A stretch of 47,668 bases of DNA from Bacteroidales bacterium (GCA_017429205.1 JAFRPH010000007.1:1-47668); one strand, 5' to 3'; numbered from the stretch's first letter, positions 16,650-27,574 are shown. Numbers and translations: made by a program. Notes: generated by a model not told the origin, from the letters alone.

Positions 16650-19600
16650 ATGTTGAAAAAGCTTCAGTCAGTCCTGCTGACTGCGGTCCTCGTATGCATT
16701 GCCTGGACCGCATCCGCCCAGAACCGCACGGCCACCGGTGTCGTCTCCGACAACATCGGCCCCGTCATCGGCGCGGGCGTCGTGGTAGCGGGAACCACCA
16801 ACGGCACCGTCACCGATGCCAACGGTTCCTTCTCGATCAACAACGTGCCGGTCGGCGCCACCATCCAGGTGACCTGCATCGGCTATGCGCCCGTCGAATA
16901 CGTGTTCGACGGTTCCTCCAAGAACATCGTCCTCAAGGAAGACAGCGAACTCCTGGACGAAGTCGTCGTCACCGCCCTCGGCATCTCCCGTGAAAAGAAG
17001 TCCCTCGGCTACGCCGTGCAGGACGTCAAGGCGGAAGAGCTCACCCGCGGCGGCGGCGTCACCCTCACCGACGCCCTCATGGGCAAGGTGGCCGGTCTGG
17101 CGATCAACAACTCCGCGACCGGCGCCGGCGGATCCACCCGTGTGGTCCTCCGTGGTAACTCCTCCCTTTCCGACAACAACTCCCCGCTCTATGTCGTGGA
17201 CGGCGTTCCTTACGACAACGGCGGCATGCCCGGTGCCGACCAGGCCGGTCTTTGGGGCTCCATCGACCACCAGGGCGGTGCGTTCGACATCAACCCCGAG
17301 GACATCGAGAGCGTTTCCGTGCTGAAGGGCGCGACCGCTGCGGCCCTGTACGGCTCCCGCGCCGGTAACGGTGTCATCCTCATCACCACCAAGAAGGGCG
17401 GCAAGGGCCAGGAAAAGATCGGTGTCACCTACAACGGCAAGTTCACCTGGTCTCCCGTCACTTACTTCCCCGCCCTGCAGAACATCTACGGCCAGGGTAC
17501 CCTGGGCAAGTATGACAAGCAGGCCACCGGTTCCTGGGGCGAAGAAATGAGCGCCTCCACCACCAAGGCCAACTGGTGGGACGGAACCTCCGAGATCTCC
17601 TATATCGGCACCGAGAATCCCTGGAAGGAATTCTACCGGACCGGTAACAGCCAGAGCAACAACGTGACCCTCGCCGGCGGCGGAAAGGACAACCCGTTCC
17701 GTCTCACCCTGGGCTACGACAACACCAACTCCGTGGTGAAGAACTCCAACATCAAGCGCACGAGCGTGGACTTCGTCACCAGCAACAAGCTCACCGACTG
17801 GCTCACGCTGGACGTGAAGGCCAACTACGTGAACACCGCCGGTAACAACCGCCAGGCCCGTGGTGCCTACGGTTCCTCCTACGCCATCCTCACCATGCCC
17901 CGCAGCATCAAACTCTCCGACCTCGCCGAGCACTGGCTCGACGCCAACGCCGCGGCCGCCGGTGCCGGCGCCGAGGCCCAGGTCAACTGGTACAAGGTGA
18001 GCCCGAACTGCCAGAACCCCTACTTCATCCAGAACAACCTGGTGAACGGCGACGTCCAGAACAAGTTCTTCGGCGTGGGCACGCTCACCGTCAACCTCAT
18101 GAAGAACCTCACCTTCAAGGTGAAGGAAGGTCTCACCTGGGCAGGCACGACGGAAAAGAACACCCGCCTGTACGACACCTCCGGTTTCAACTGGCCCGAA
18201 TTCTCCATGCGGAAGTCCACCACGATGGAGAACAACCTCGAAGGCCTCCTCTCCTACAACAACAAGTTCGGTGACTTCGACTTCGGCGCCAGCGTGGGCG
18301 GCAACATCATGCACTACAAGAACGAGGTCCTCCGGGCCGATGCCAAGAACATCCCGTTCTCCGGTGCTTACTACATCCGTGCCGGACAGCTGGACAGCGA
18401 CACCTACAACGACATCTACGAGAAGGAAATCCAGTCCCTGTACGCTTTCGCGAACCTCGGTTACAAGAACTTCCTCTTCCTGGACGTGACCGCCCGTAAC
18501 GACTGGTCCTCCACCCTCCCGGCCGAGAACCGCAGCTACTTCTATCCGTCCGTGAGCCTCTCCTACCTCCTCACCGGTATGCTCGATGAGATGGGCGTGA
18601 GCTACAACAAGGACATCCTGGACTACGGCAAGATCCGCGCTTCCTGGGCGAAGGTGGGTAAGGATACCGATCCTTACCAGCTGATGACCCTGCTGGGCAC
18701 CTCCAGCGGCATCAACGACCTCAACTACATCACCTACCCGACCACCCGCGCGAACGCCAACCTGAAGCCCGAAATGGTGACTTCCTGGGAACTCGGTACC
18801 GAGTGGCACTTCTTCAAGAACCGTCTCGGCTTCGACTTCACCTACTATCACTCCAACACGGTGAACCAGGTGATGCGCATCGACCTCCCGTACTCCTCCG
18901 GCGTGCAGCGCCAGTGGATCAACGCCGGTAACATCCAGAACCAGGGTATCGAGTTCCAGCTCAACGCCGACTTCATCCGCACCCGCGACGTCACCTTCGG
19001 CGCCACCTTCAACTTCGCCAAGAACTGGAACAAGGTGCTCGAACTCTACCACAACGCCGAGATGGGCATCGACATGGACCGCTACTCCCTCGGTAACATC
19101 AACTTCTCCTCCAGCGGCGACGGCACCGTCTATGCCATCGAGGGCCGCGAGATCGGCACCCTGGTCGGTACCGGCTACAAGTACGACGACAAGGGCAACA
19201 AGGTCATCGGCACGAACGGTCTTCCCGTGATCGAATCCAACAAGGAGATCGCCAGCGTGGCTCCGGACTTCACCGGTTCCTTCGGCCTCAACTTCTCCTG
19301 GAAGGGCATCGCCCTCAACGCCCTGTTCTCCTTCCAGAAGGGCGGCAGCCTGTATTCCGCCACGGAGTACATGACCCTGCACAGCGGTACCGGTCTCCGC
19401 ACCGCCGACCGCAGTAAGCGCGTCATCGAAGGTGTCCTGGAGGATGGCTCCGTGAACAAGGAGGAAGTAACCGCCCAGAACTTCTGGAACAACATCCCGA
19501 TGGAAGAGTGCGTCTATGACGCTTCCTACCTGAAGCTGAGCGAGCTTTCCCTCGGCTACAGCATCCCCAAGAAGTTCCTGGACCGCGCCTTCGGCGGCTA

Positions 19601-19778
19601 TGTGAACAACATCCGCGTTTCCGCCGTGGGTTCCAACCTCTTCTACTTCCTCAAGCACACCCCGGGAACCACCCCGGACGGCGCCCTCACGGAGAATTCC
19701 CTCATGGCTACCGCCTTTGACCTGTGCCCGTATCCGGCCACCCGCAACTTCGGTGTCGCCATCAACATCGGTTTCTAA
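16650..19778 (+). CDS. SusC/RagA family TonB-linked outer-membrane transporter
   Basis: TonB-dependent outer-membrane barrel of 1042 residues that, with its SusD partner, imports glycans or peptides. Signal peptide to about residue 23 (VLVCIAWTASAQ). A carboxypeptidase-regulatory-like domain follows at about 26-90 (ATGVVSDNIGPVIGAGVVV, GSFSINNVPVGATIQ). The plug domain comes next, with DEVVVTALGISREKKSLGYA, RVVLRGNSSLSDNNSPLYVV and SVSVLKGATAAALYGSRAG. The barrel ends in a terminal aromatic strand (RNFGVAINIGF). No sigma/anti-sigma or hybrid two-component regulator lies beside it, and there are no glycosidase genes in the operon, so the substrate is open. The susD gene follows 19 bases later. 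Confidence 0.97.
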   Translation: MLKKLQSVLLTAVLVCIAWTASAQNRTATGVVSDNIGPVIGAGVVVAGTTNGTVTDANGSFSINNVPVGATIQVTCIGYAPVEYVFDGSSKNIVLKEDSELLDEVVVTALGISREKKSLGYAVQDVKAEELTRGGGVTLTDALMGKVAGLAINNSATGAGGSTRVVLRGNSSLSDNNSPLYVVDGVPYDNGGMPGADQAGLWGSIDHQGGAFDINPEDIESVSVLKGATAAALYGSRAGNGVILITTKKGGKGQEKIGVTYNGKFTWSPVTYFPALQNIYGQGTLGKYDKQATGSWGEEMSASTTKANWWDGTSEISYIGTENPWKEFYRTGNSQSNNVTLAGGGKDNPFRLTLGYDNTNSVVKNSNIKRTSVDFVTSNKLTDWLTLDVKANYVNTAGNNRQARGAYGSSYAILTMPRSIKLSDLAEHWLDANAAAAGAGAEAQVNWYKVSPNCQNPYFIQNNLVNGDVQNKFFGVGTLTVNLMKNLTFKVKEGLTWAGTTEKNTRLYDTSGFNWPEFSMRKSTTMENNLEGLLSYNNKFGDFDFGASVGGNIMHYKNEVLRADAKNIPFSGAYYIRAGQLDSDTYNDIYEKEIQSLYAFANLGYKNFLFLDVTARNDWSSTLPAENRSYFYPSVSLSYLLTGMLDEMGVSYNKDILDYGKIRASWAKVGKDTDPYQLMTLLGTSSGINDLNYITYPTTRANANLKPEMVTSWELGTEWHFFKNRLGFDFTYYHSNTVNQVMRIDLPYSSGVQRQWINAGNIQNQGIEFQLNADFIRTRDVTFGATFNFAKNWNKVLELYHNAEMGIDMDRYSLGNINFSSSGDGTVYAIEGREIGTLVGTGYKYDDKGNKVIGTNGLPVIESNKEIASVAPDFTGSFGLNFSWKGIALNALFSFQKGGSLYSATEYMTLHSGTGLRTADRSKRVIEGVLEDGSVNKEEVTAQNFWNNIPMEECVYDASYLKLSELSLGYSIPKKFLDRAFGGYVNNIRVSAVGSNLFYFLKHTPGTTPDGALTENSLMATAFDLCPYPATRNFGVAINIGF

Positions 19779-19797
19779 TTAAAGGGAGAACTTGAAT

Positions 19798-21417
19798 ATG
19801 AAAAAGTTTATCATACCTGCCCTTGCTCTTCTCGCCCTGGCATCCTGCACCGCCAAGTTCGATGAGATGAACAAACCCACCACGGGTCTTACCATGGACT
19901 CCGCCCAGCCGATGTACATCTTCGGCCGTACGCTGTACAACGGTTCCTCCAACGACCACCAGCGTAACTTCAACCTGAACGACGACATGTACGCCCACTA
20001 CTTCGCCCAGGGCCTCGGTTGGACCGACTTCTGGCGCTACAACGCCGGCTGGGGCGACATCTACTGGCGCGACTTCTACACGGACCGTCTCCAGGAATAC
20101 TGGCTCATCGACGAAATCTGCGGTGACCAGGCCGAGTACAAGTGCATCAAGGCCGCCAACGACGTGTGGAACGTCGTCCTCTGGCTCCGCGTGATCGACC
20201 GTCACGGTGACGCCCCTTACTTCGACGCCGAGGGCAAATTCGGCGCCGGCAAGGGTACGACCCTCCCGTACAGCAAGGTCGAGGACATCTATGCCGACCT
20301 GATCAGCCGCCTGAAGGCCGACGTCGCCGCTTTCGGCAACACGGCCGGCCAGTTCGACTTCGCCGCCTACGACTTCCTGTTCAACAACGACTGGAACCAG
20401 TGGAAGAAGTTCGCCAACACCCTGATCATGCGTCTTTCCATGCGTTACTCCAAGACCGACAAGTTCAAGGCCGACTTCGTGGCGGCCGCCGGCGGCTGCT
20501 TCGACAGCCCGTCCGACTACGCCCGCATCAGCTGCGACACCGGTGTCTGGGGCGACTACTACGACCGTACCTTCAACGACTGGTCCAACACCTTCACGAA
20601 CTGCGACTTCATGGACATGATGAACGGTACCAACAAGGGTTACAAGACCGGCGTCGTGGATCCCCGCCGCGCCTTCTTCTTCCTGCCCGGTACCGATGCG
20701 GCCACGGCCGGCAACAGCAACTGGGACGGTTATCCCTTCGACTACACCTCCGATACCGAGACTGACGTCGTGACCGGACATGGCGGAAATAAATCCTTTG
20801 CCCGCCTGAACATGTACGACGTGAACGGTCTGTTCCACTACAGCGGCGCCGGCAACGAGAACCTCTCCTGGTGCTACAGCTCCTACTCCGAGGCCCTGTT
20901 CCTCAAGGCCGAGGCTGCCCTCCGCGGCTGGATTTCCGGCAATGCCGAGGACCTGTGGAAGCAGGCCATCAAGGCTTCCATGGATGAGATCGGCGTGTTC
21001 GTCACCCGTTCCGGCGGTAAGAACACCATCAGCACCGACGAGCAGAACGCCTACATCGCCGCCCTGCCTGCCTTCGGTTCCAACAAGGAAGAGCAGCTGC
21101 GCAGCATCATGGTCCAGAAGTGGATCGCCCTGTACCCGAACTCCGTCGAGGCCTGGGCCGAGCAGCGCCGTACCGGTTATCCGGACTACGCCAGCCACGT
21201 GCTGACCTATCCGGCCGTGAGCGCCAGCTCCGGTGTGAGCGTGGGCAACATCATCCAGCGCATCCCGTATCCGCAGAACGAGTACAACACCAACGCGGTC
21301 AACGTGCCCGCCGAGTATGCGGACTACAATGCGAAGAACATGGAAAAGGGCATCTCCTGGAGCCTGAAGGGCGAAGGCGGCACCCAGTCCGCCACGGCCG
21401 CTCCGAAGAACTTCTAA
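19798..21417 (+). CDS. SusD/RagB family nutrient-binding lipoprotein
   Basis: Surface lipoprotein lid of the SusCD complex, 539 residues. Lipoprotein signal MKKFIIPALALLALASC with the lipobox Cys at 17. The early MNKPTTGLTMDSAQPMYIFG and later helical TPR-like stretches (FANTLIMRLSMRYSKTDKF; SYSEALFLKAEAALRGW) resemble the SusD-like_2 branch. The C-terminal RIPYPQNEYNTN is the usual closing motif. A TTG codon 6 bases upstream is also in frame; the ATG at 19798 is preferred because it begins the lipoprotein signal. A strong terminator follows 31 bases after the stop. Confidence 0.95.
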   Translation: MKKFIIPALALLALASCTAKFDEMNKPTTGLTMDSAQPMYIFGRTLYNGSSNDHQRNFNLNDDMYAHYFAQGLGWTDFWRYNAGWGDIYWRDFYTDRLQEYWLIDEICGDQAEYKCIKAANDVWNVVLWLRVIDRHGDAPYFDAEGKFGAGKGTTLPYSKVEDIYADLISRLKADVAAFGNTAGQFDFAAYDFLFNNDWNQWKKFANTLIMRLSMRYSKTDKFKADFVAAAGGCFDSPSDYARISCDTGVWGDYYDRTFNDWSNTFTNCDFMDMMNGTNKGYKTGVVDPRRAFFFLPGTDAATAGNSNWDGYPFDYTSDTETDVVTGHGGNKSFARLNMYDVNGLFHYSGAGNENLSWCYSSYSEALFLKAEAALRGWISGNAEDLWKQAIKASMDEIGVFVTRSGGKNTISTDEQNAYIAALPAFGSNKEEQLRSIMVQKWIALYPNSVEAWAEQRRTGYPDYASHVLTYPAVSASSGVSVGNIIQRIPYPQNEYNTNAVNVPAEYADYNAKNMEKGISWSLKGEGGTQSATAAPKNF

Positions 21418-21447
21418 CGCCCCACCGGTCCTGACCGGTTACAAATC

Positions 21448-21477
21448 GGGCCTCGGCGTCAGCCGGGGCCCTTTTTT
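21448..21477 (+). terminator. Rho-independent terminator of the susCD operon
   Basis: GGGCCTCGGC, a GTCA loop and GCCGGGGCCC form a 10-base-pair stem with one G-U pair, followed by six T residues. A smaller palindrome (ACCGGT, 4-base spacer, ACCGGT) lies just before it at 21424-21439. Confidence 0.9.
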
Positions 21478-21496
21478 GTGTGTATGCGCAGCGGAG

Positions 21497-24400
21497 CTAC
21501 CGCACCTCCACGAACTCGTCCTCGCCGTCCTCGCGGATGTACCAGAGGGTGCCCGTGACGGGGCTGTGCCCCAGCGCGCGGTACAGGTCCATATAGCCGC
21601 GGACCTGGTCCAGGTACTTCTTCTCGGGCTGGCCGAACTTGTAGTCGACGACGGCGGCGGAGCCGTCGGGGCGGAGGACGACACGGTCCGGACGGACCTC
21701 GGCGCCGTCTGCGCCCAGGAGGGGCGCCTCGTTCAGCACCTCAATGCCGCTCTCCGCGAACCAGCCGCGGGCGGCCACGGAGGCGATTTCCGCCTCCAGG
21801 AAGGCCAGCGTGCGGTCGCGGTCCGCCTGCGGCAGCTCGCCGGAGGCGACGGCGCGGTCCACCGCGCGGGGCAGGTCGCCGGGCACCGTGACAGAGGCGA
21901 GGATGTCGTGCAGGACGAGGCCGCGGAGGCGGTTGGAGGCGTCGGGGCCGACGAGGCCGTCCGGCCCGAAGTAGTCGGCCGCGTCGCGGCTGAACTTCAA
22001 GCGGCCGCGGTCGCCGGCGGCGAACGACGGATAGCCCGTCGGGAGCGGCGCGGCCGGCCCGGCCACCCGCTTCAGCGTGCCGAAGTCATACAGTGTCCCC
22101 GTATGGTAGTCCAGGGTCCGGACAAAGCCGTAGAGGACCTGCGACAGGTTGCTCCAGTCCACGCTCCGACCGTCCCGCACCGCATCGAGCACCTTGCCCG
22201 AAGGCGTTTTCGCGATGACCTTCAGGCCGTACTTCGCCCGCGTCAGGGCCACGTAGAAGACATTGATGTTGTCGACGAACTGCATTTGCCGCTCGAGGCG
22301 GTAATCATCCTGGAACAGCGTGTTCTCGCTGGTACCGTCCAGTACCACGTGATAGACACCGTCGACAAAAGGCTCCAGCGGGGTCTTGTCCACGGCCGGC
22401 CGGCACCAGTAGGAGGAACCCTTGTACAGGGTGACCTTCTCCGCGAACGGGAAGATCACGTACGGGAATTCCAGTCCCTTGGACTTGTGGACCGTCATCA
22501 CGCGGACGGAGGAGCCAGTCTCGGGCGAGGCGATCTTGGGATCGGCGTCCGCCCAGTCGCGAAGGAAGGCGGACAGGTCGTTCCCGTGGGCGGAGGACCA
22601 ATCCAGAAGATGGTCCATAAAAGACTGGATATAAGGGACTTCTGCATCAAATGTATCCGGATCGGCCTGCTGCAGGTCACGCAGGAGCGATTCGGCCAGG
22701 TCCGTCAGCGAATGGTAATGTTCCGGAATCCGGATACCCATCAACCGGGCCAGGTAGCCGGCCACGGAAGCGCCGTTCTCCGTATCGGGCGCGTCCACCA
22801 GCGAAAGCTGGGACACGAGCCGACGCACGGTCACGGAGGACTTGACGAACAGCGAGTCGTCGGACACGACCGGAATTCCTTCGGACACGAGCCGGGCGGC
22901 GATGTCGGCGCCGTCCCGGTTGCCCCGCACGAGGATGGCGACGTCGCCGTACTCCCCTCCCGCATCGATCACGCTCCGCACCGAAGCGACGATCTCGTCC
23001 ATCTCGGCGCCGGCGTCCTCCACGAAGCGGACGTCGACGGAACCCTCGGCCGGGTCCTTGAAGCACACTTTCTGGCGGACATCCTGATAGATGCGGCTGA
23101 TGTCGCTCCCTTTCAGGAGATTGTCCAGCTGCGCCGCCGCATACGGGAAAAACTCGTTGTTGAACTCCACGATGGCCTTGCAGGTGCGGTAGTTGCCGTC
23201 CAGCACCTCCACCGCGTCCTCGCCCAGGCTGCAATCCCGCTGCACGCCGGCATCCAGGAGTTTCCAGTCGGAACCGCGCCAGCGGTAGATGGACTGCTTC
23301 ACGTCGCCCACGACGAGATTGTCGTAGCCGCCGGCCTCGCTGTTGCGCAGCAGCGGCAGGAAGTTCTCCCACTGGATCGTGGACGTGTCCTGGAACTCGT
23401 CCAGGAGGAAATCCTCGAAGCGGACGCCCAGCTTCTCATAGACGAAGGGCGCGTCGGAACCGTCGATGATGCCTTTCAGGATGGTGTTGGAGTCGTCGAT
23501 GGACAGGACGTTCTTCTCCCGCTGCACCGCCTCGAAGGCCTTCCGGAGTTCGGCGGCGATGCCCAGCGTATAGGCCTGGTCGGCGATCAGGCAGGCCGTC
23601 CGGTACTGGCGGTAACGGTCCTCGAAAAGATCGCAAAACGCTTTCAGCGGCCCTTCCAGACTGCCTTCCAGCTCCACGCGATACTTGTCCTTGGTCTTGG
23701 CGAACCATTTCGAGGAATCGGGCGCCTTGTCCCGGAACGAGTCCTTGGGCATCCCGACGGCGTCGCGGGGGCCCAGGTCCCGGAATGCGTACAGTTCCTT
23801 CATGAAGCCGCGGTTGCTGTCGGCCGGGTCCACGCCGTGCTGGTCCAGCACGTCCAGAGCGGCCTTCGCGGCGGCGCGGACCTCCTGCACGTAGGCTTCG
23901 GCCAGGGCGATGCAGTTTTTCCGGAGCTGCTTCAGATGGTTCTTCGCATACGCGGTGGCCTCGACGATTCCGTTGCTCCGGACGGCCTCCGCATAGTTCG
24001 CGGACATCAGGTTCTGGGCCATCTCCTTGAGCGGGGGCTCCAGGTTGAAGCGGTTTCCGTTCTCCAGGCCGGCTTTCACGTTCTCCGTGAGCCAGTCCAG
24101 CAGTCCCCGGTCCGCCTCCGTCAGGCCGTCCAGGATGCGGTCCACGCTTTCCTCCACGAGCGCTGCCTTGTCCAGTTCCACCTGGTAGGAGGCGAACTGC
24201 CCGATCTCGCGGGAAAAGGCCCGCAGCGTCTGCTGGAAGAACTTGTCGATGGTGGACACCGCGAAGGACGAATAGTCGTGCAGGATGCCTCCCAGCTGCG
24301 CGGAAGCGCGCTTTTGCAGGGCCGCCTCCGTCGGGAACAATGCCGGGACGAAGTCCTTGTAATAGGGCGAAGCCGTGGGATTCGTCGACAGGACGGACAG

Positions 24401-24571
24401 CTCGTCCAGGATGCGGCGCTTCATCTCGTCGGTGGCCTTGTTCGTGAAGGTCACGGCGAGGATGTGTCGATAGGCCTGCCGGTCCTTCTTCGTGAGGAGC
24501 AGGCGGATATATTCCCGGGCCAGGTTGTAGGTCTTCCCCGAACCGGCCGAAGCTTTCAGAATCTTGATCAT
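21497..24571 (-). CDS. AddA/RecB-like helicase-nuclease
   Basis: UvrD-type superfamily 1A helicase with a C-terminal PD-(D/E)XK nuclease, the AddA-like subunit that processes double-strand breaks for RecA. 1024 residues. Walker A is KASAGSGKTYNL at the very N-terminus, then VTFTNKATDEM, the DEFQDT box in DFLLDEFQDTSTIQ, GDVKQSIYRWRG, VMTVHKSKGLEFPYV and YVALTRAKYG. The nuclease domain at the C-terminus shows RGLVLHDIL, RPDRVVL and AAVVDYKFGQ. The start at 24571 makes an ATGA overlap with the addB-like stop and puts the Walker A motif where this family has it; an ATG 9 bases upstream is less likely. It forms a two-gene operon with the next gene. Confidence 0.93.
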   Translation of the reverse strand: MIKILKASAGSGKTYNLAREYIRLLLTKKDRQAYRHILAVTFTNKATDEMKRRILDELSVLSTNPTASPYYKDFVPALFPTEAALQKRASAQLGGILHDYSSFAVSTIDKFFQQTLRAFSREIGQFASYQVELDKAALVEESVDRILDGLTEADRGLLDWLTENVKAGLENGNRFNLEPPLKEMAQNLMSANYAEAVRSNGIVEATAYAKNHLKQLRKNCIALAEAYVQEVRAAAKAALDVLDQHGVDPADSNRGFMKELYAFRDLGPRDAVGMPKDSFRDKAPDSSKWFAKTKDKYRVELEGSLEGPLKAFCDLFEDRYRQYRTACLIADQAYTLGIAAELRKAFEAVQREKNVLSIDDSNTILKGIIDGSDAPFVYEKLGVRFEDFLLDEFQDTSTIQWENFLPLLRNSEAGGYDNLVVGDVKQSIYRWRGSDWKLLDAGVQRDCSLGEDAVEVLDGNYRTCKAIVEFNNEFFPYAAAQLDNLLKGSDISRIYQDVRQKVCFKDPAEGSVDVRFVEDAGAEMDEIVASVRSVIDAGGEYGDVAILVRGNRDGADIAARLVSEGIPVVSDDSLFVKSSVTVRRLVSQLSLVDAPDTENGASVAGYLARLMGIRIPEHYHSLTDLAESLLRDLQQADPDTFDAEVPYIQSFMDHLLDWSSAHGNDLSAFLRDWADADPKIASPETGSSVRVMTVHKSKGLEFPYVIFPFAEKVTLYKGSSYWCRPAVDKTPLEPFVDGVYHVVLDGTSENTLFQDDYRLERQMQFVDNINVFYVALTRAKYGLKVIAKTPSGKVLDAVRDGRSVDWSNLSQVLYGFVRTLDYHTGTLYDFGTLKRVAGPAAPLPTGYPSFAAGDRGRLKFSRDAADYFGPDGLVGPDASNRLRGLVLHDILASVTVPGDLPRAVDRAVASGELPQADRDRTLAFLEAEIASVAARGWFAESGIEVLNEAPLLGADGAEVRPDRVVLRPDGSAAVVDYKFGQPEKKYLDQVRGYMDLYRALGHSPVTGTLWYIREDGEDEFVEVR

Positions 24572-27441
24572 CGTCCACAAATCGTTTTAAAGTCGCAGTA
24601 TTCGCAAGTCTTGCGCTCCTCCGTCAGGTAGAAAGGGACCTCCGGATTCGTCATCTCCGCGAAGAGGTCCTTGAGGCGCTCCCGCGTCAGGCGGGCGAAC
24701 TCCGCGTTCGCCGGGCGGTCCTTGAGCGGTTCCGTGAACAGACGGGAGACCGAGTAGATGGAATTGACCACGGGACGGTCCTTGAGGGTGGGCATTCCCT
24801 GCGTCAGGAGGCCGTACATATACAGCTGGAGGGCGATCTTCGGCCGGCCGTTGTTCGTGGGCCCGAACAGCTTGTCCACCACTGCGGCGGCGTTTTCGTC
24901 GGTGATGTCGATGTCTTCCTGCTCCACCTTGCCCGTCTTGTAGTCCACGATGCGGGCCTCACCGCCGAGGTAACTGTCGATGCGGTCCGCAAAGCCCTTG
25001 ATCCGGTATCCCTCGAACGTCCCGTGCATCCCCTCCTCCAGGAACAGGATCTCGAAGCCCTTCGAGCCGGATTCCGCCAGCAGTTTCCGGTCGTGTTTCA
25101 GCGTCCGGAGGACATACTCGACGATGACTTCCTCCACGACGAGGTCGCGGCCGGTGACATCGACCGTCTGCATCTCCTTGACGATGATCTCCCGGACGAG
25201 GGCCTTCACGGCCTCCCGGTCTTTCAGCATCCCGTCCAGGTCCTTCACCGTCAGGCACTTGCCCTTAAAGGGCTTGTACAGCGCCTGCATCGCGGCGTGG
25301 TACACGGTTCCCAGCTTGCCGGCGTCCATCGCCTCCAGCACTTCATCGTCGGTGCTCAGGCGTTTGATGAAGGAATAATAGAACTTGGCCGGACAGGACA
25401 GGTAGCTCTGGAGGGACGAGGCGGAATGCTCCCCTTCCCGGATGATGTCGATGTCCTCCGGCGTCTTGGCGATGGCTTTCTCCTCGGGCGAGAGTTCCAG
25501 GCGGGACGTCGCGACGAAGCGCTGCAGCGGCACCCGGTAATAGTATTGTAGCTGCTTGACATACCGGCTCTCCTCCCCGGTCTTGAGGCCTTCGGTGCGG
25601 CTGTCGGACACCAGCCACACGTGCTCCGCGCGCTGGATCATCCGGTAGAAGTAGTAGGCCCACACGCTGTCCTGGTATTCGAAGGTAGGCAGGCCGAAGC
25701 CCTTGCGGAGCTCCGGCGGGACGAAAGAGGCGCTGCTGCTCCGACGCGGGAAGGTGCCCTCGTTCGCGGAGAACAGGATGACGTTCCGGAAGTCCAGCGC
25801 GCGCGTTTCCAGCGGGCCCATCACCTGCAGGCCCTCCAGCGGCTCGCCCCGGAACGGGACGGCCTCGCCGGACAGCAGTTCGTCCAGCAGGCGCAGCCAG
25901 GTGGCGGGCAGGACGTCCAGGTCGATGCCGCCGAGCAGGTTCAGCGACTGCATGCACCGCTTGGCGAAATCCAGCTCCAGCAGCATCTCCTCCACGCCGC
26001 GGAGCTTCCAGCCCACGTAGCTGACGATGTCGGAAAGGTACTGGACGAGCGCGCGGTTCTGGTCCATAGAGGCCTCCTTGGGCTGGGTGACGACCGGCCG
26101 GAACACGAGGTCCAGCAGCGGACCGCCCTGCAGGTCCTCCTGCGGAATGTAGTACTTCGCCTTGCCCTTGACTTTCCCGACAACCCGCTCTTCGTCCGGA
26201 GTCAGGACGGCGCGGAACAGGCTGTTGGAGAAGATGGAGCGGACTTCGCGGTGGTAGAAGTGCCAGACGCCGTTCTTCTCCCGCAGGCGCTGCTGCATCG
26301 CGGCCACGGAGGACACGAGGGAATAGACGGCACCGCCCGTGAGCGGGCAGCCCATCGTCACGTTGATGCTGTCGTACTCCGGCGGGATGGAGTTCAGCAG
26401 GGGCATCAAAAGATTCTCGTCGGGCAGGATGAAAGCGGTTTCCACCGGGTTCTCGGTCCGGCAGCGCGCGAGGAGCTCGGGGGCGAGCTTCGCCTGCCCC
26501 ACGGAAGAAGGCACGCTCACGACGTGGAATTCGGGCATCCCGAGGCCGTCCGGATCCACCGGGAAAGCGTTCGGGAAATCCCGGACATTCTCGTCCATGA
26601 AGACCGAGGACTTGTTCATCGGGTCGCGCACCATCTTGGAGACATAGTCCCAGCAGAACTCCGCCAGGCCGGCGTCGCGGAGGCGCCGCAGGACCGTCTT
26701 CTCGCACTCGTTCAGAGCGTTCAGGCCCACGAACACGTACCGGCGCACCTGCGGGAACACGGCCCCCAGGACGTCGGCGACGGCCTCGCCGCCCTTCAGG
26801 CGCTCGGCCAGGTCGCGGTACACCATCCCCTCGTAGGCCATCCCCTGCGCGCGGAGGCGCTCGCGGAAGTTCTTATAGAGCGGGAAGAGGATGTTCCAGA
26901 CCTGGAGGAAGCGCGCCTTCACCGTGGCGTCGTCCGTGTCCAGGCGGACGGTCAGGCGGCCGTTGCGGTCGCGGAAATGGTTCACGAAATGCAGGACGGC
27001 CTCCCGCTGGACGTCGGACAGGTGGCTGTAGTCGTCCTGGATGTCCTTGAAGTCCGCCACGTCGGTGAACAGGTCCTCCGCGTCCACGAGGAACTTGTCC
27101 ACGTCGCCGAAGTCCGCGAGGATCACCTCGCCCCAGAAGATGAACTCGTCCAGGGGCTCGGCCTTCGGGTACACGGTCTTGTAGGACTCGTACAGCTCCA
27201 GCAGCAGGCGGATGCGGTCCGTCACCTCGCCGCCCTGGACCTTGTAGAAGAAATCGTTGATGGTCAGGCTCTTGGGCGCATGCATCGGCCGGTCCGCGCC
27301 GCCCTCCCGGAGGAGGTCGCCGAGGTACTTCCGGAAGAACACGGCCGACCGCCGGTTCGGGAACACGAAGCACGTCCCTTCGATATCGGTCGCGAGATAA
27401 TGCGCCGCGACCTGTTTGAGAAATGGTATCATCATGGTCAT
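24568..27441 (-). CDS. AddB-like nuclease subunit (PD-(D/E)XK, iron-sulfur)
   Basis: 957 residues, partner of the AddA-like helicase. The N-terminal part resembles an inactivated helicase fold: it begins [20 protein letters not shown] and has no GxxGxGKT, as in AddB proteins of Bacteroidetes. [13 protein letters not shown] marks a further helicase-like motif. The C-terminal nuclease domain has [31 protein letters not shown] and a closing [10 protein letters not shown]; one early and three late Cys fit the 4Fe-4S staple of AddB-type nucleases. Three Met codons (27441, 27435, 27432) are possible starts; the first is given. A good -7 element lies at 27466-27473. Confidence 0.9.
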   Translation of the reverse strand: MTMMIPFLKQVAAHYLATDIEGTCFVFPNRRSAVFFRKYLGDLLREGGADRPMHAPKSLTINDFFYKVQGGEVTDRIRLLLELYESYKTVYPKAEPLDEFIFWGEVILADFGDVDKFLVDAEDLFTDVADFKDIQDDYSHLSDVQREAVLHFVNHFRDRNGRLTVRLDTDDATVKARFLQVWNILFPLYKNFRERLRAQGMAYEGMVYRDLAERLKGGEAVADVLGAVFPQVRRYVFVGLNALNECEKTVLRRLRDAGLAEFCWDYVSKMVRDPMNKSSVFMDENVRDFPNAFPVDPDGLGMPEFHVVSVPSSVGQAKLAPELLARCRTENPVETAFILPDENLLMPLLNSIPPEYDSINVTMGCPLTGGAVYSLVSSVAAMQQRLREKNGVWHFYHREVRSIFSNSLFRAVLTPDEERVVGKVKGKAKYYIPQEDLQGGPLLDLVFRPVVTQPKEASMDQNRALVQYLSDIVSYVGWKLRGVEEMLLELDFAKRCMQSLNLLGGIDLDVLPATWLRLLDELLSGEAVPFRGEPLEGLQVMGPLETRALDFRNVILFSANEGTFPRRSSSASFVPPELRKGFGLPTFEYQDSVWAYYFYRMIQRAEHVWLVSDSRTEGLKTGEESRYVKQLQYYYRVPLQRFVATSRLELSPEEKAIAKTPEDIDIIREGEHSASSLQSYLSCPAKFYYSFIKRLSTDDEVLEAMDAGKLGTVYHAAMQALYKPFKGKCLTVKDLDGMLKDREAVKALVREIIVKEMQTVDVTGRDLVVEEVIVEYVLRTLKHDRKLLAESGSKGFEILFLEEGMHGTFEGYRIKGFADRIDSYLGGEARIVDYKTGKVEQEDIDITDENAAAVVDKLFGPTNNGRPKIALQLYMYGLLTQGMPTLKDRPVVNSIYSVSRLFTEPLKDRPANAEFARLTRERLKDLFAEMTNPEVPFYLTEERKTCEYCDFKTICGR

Positions 27442-27465
27442 TTCGAGCGTGTCGATAAATCTCTA

Positions 27466-27473
27466 CAAAAGTA
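27466..27473 (-). promoter_or_regulatory. -7 element for the addB-addA operon
   Basis: The complement reads TACTTTTG, an exact TAnnTTTG match about 25 bases before the first addB start codon. The -33 box is not clear. Confidence 0.5.
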
Positions 27474-27543
27474 TACTCCCTTTCTGCCAAAATTCTGCAC
27501 AAGGAAGAAGAATTTTTTCAAATTTACATCTTTTCAAACGCTG

Positions 27544-27574
27544 TTGCAAATGACGCGGATTATACTTATCTTTG
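27544..27574 (+). promoter_or_regulatory. Promoter of the rubrerythrin gene
   Basis: TTG at 27544-27546, a 20-base spacer, and TATCTTTG at 27567-27574. This is the best full consensus promoter in the chromosomal part of the window. The start codon is 41 bases downstream. Confidence 0.8.

Noticed and set aside
16668..19658. Open frame of almost 1000 codons opposite the susC gene
   Set aside because: It mirrors the susC codons, has a Val/Gly/Asp/His-rich composition and no motif. Long antisense frames are expected in GC-rich DNA with strong third-position bias.
21476..24631. Open frame of over 1000 codons opposite the addA-like gene
   Set aside because: Antisense shadow. The minus strand has a full set of helicase and nuclease motifs, and the plus frame has none.
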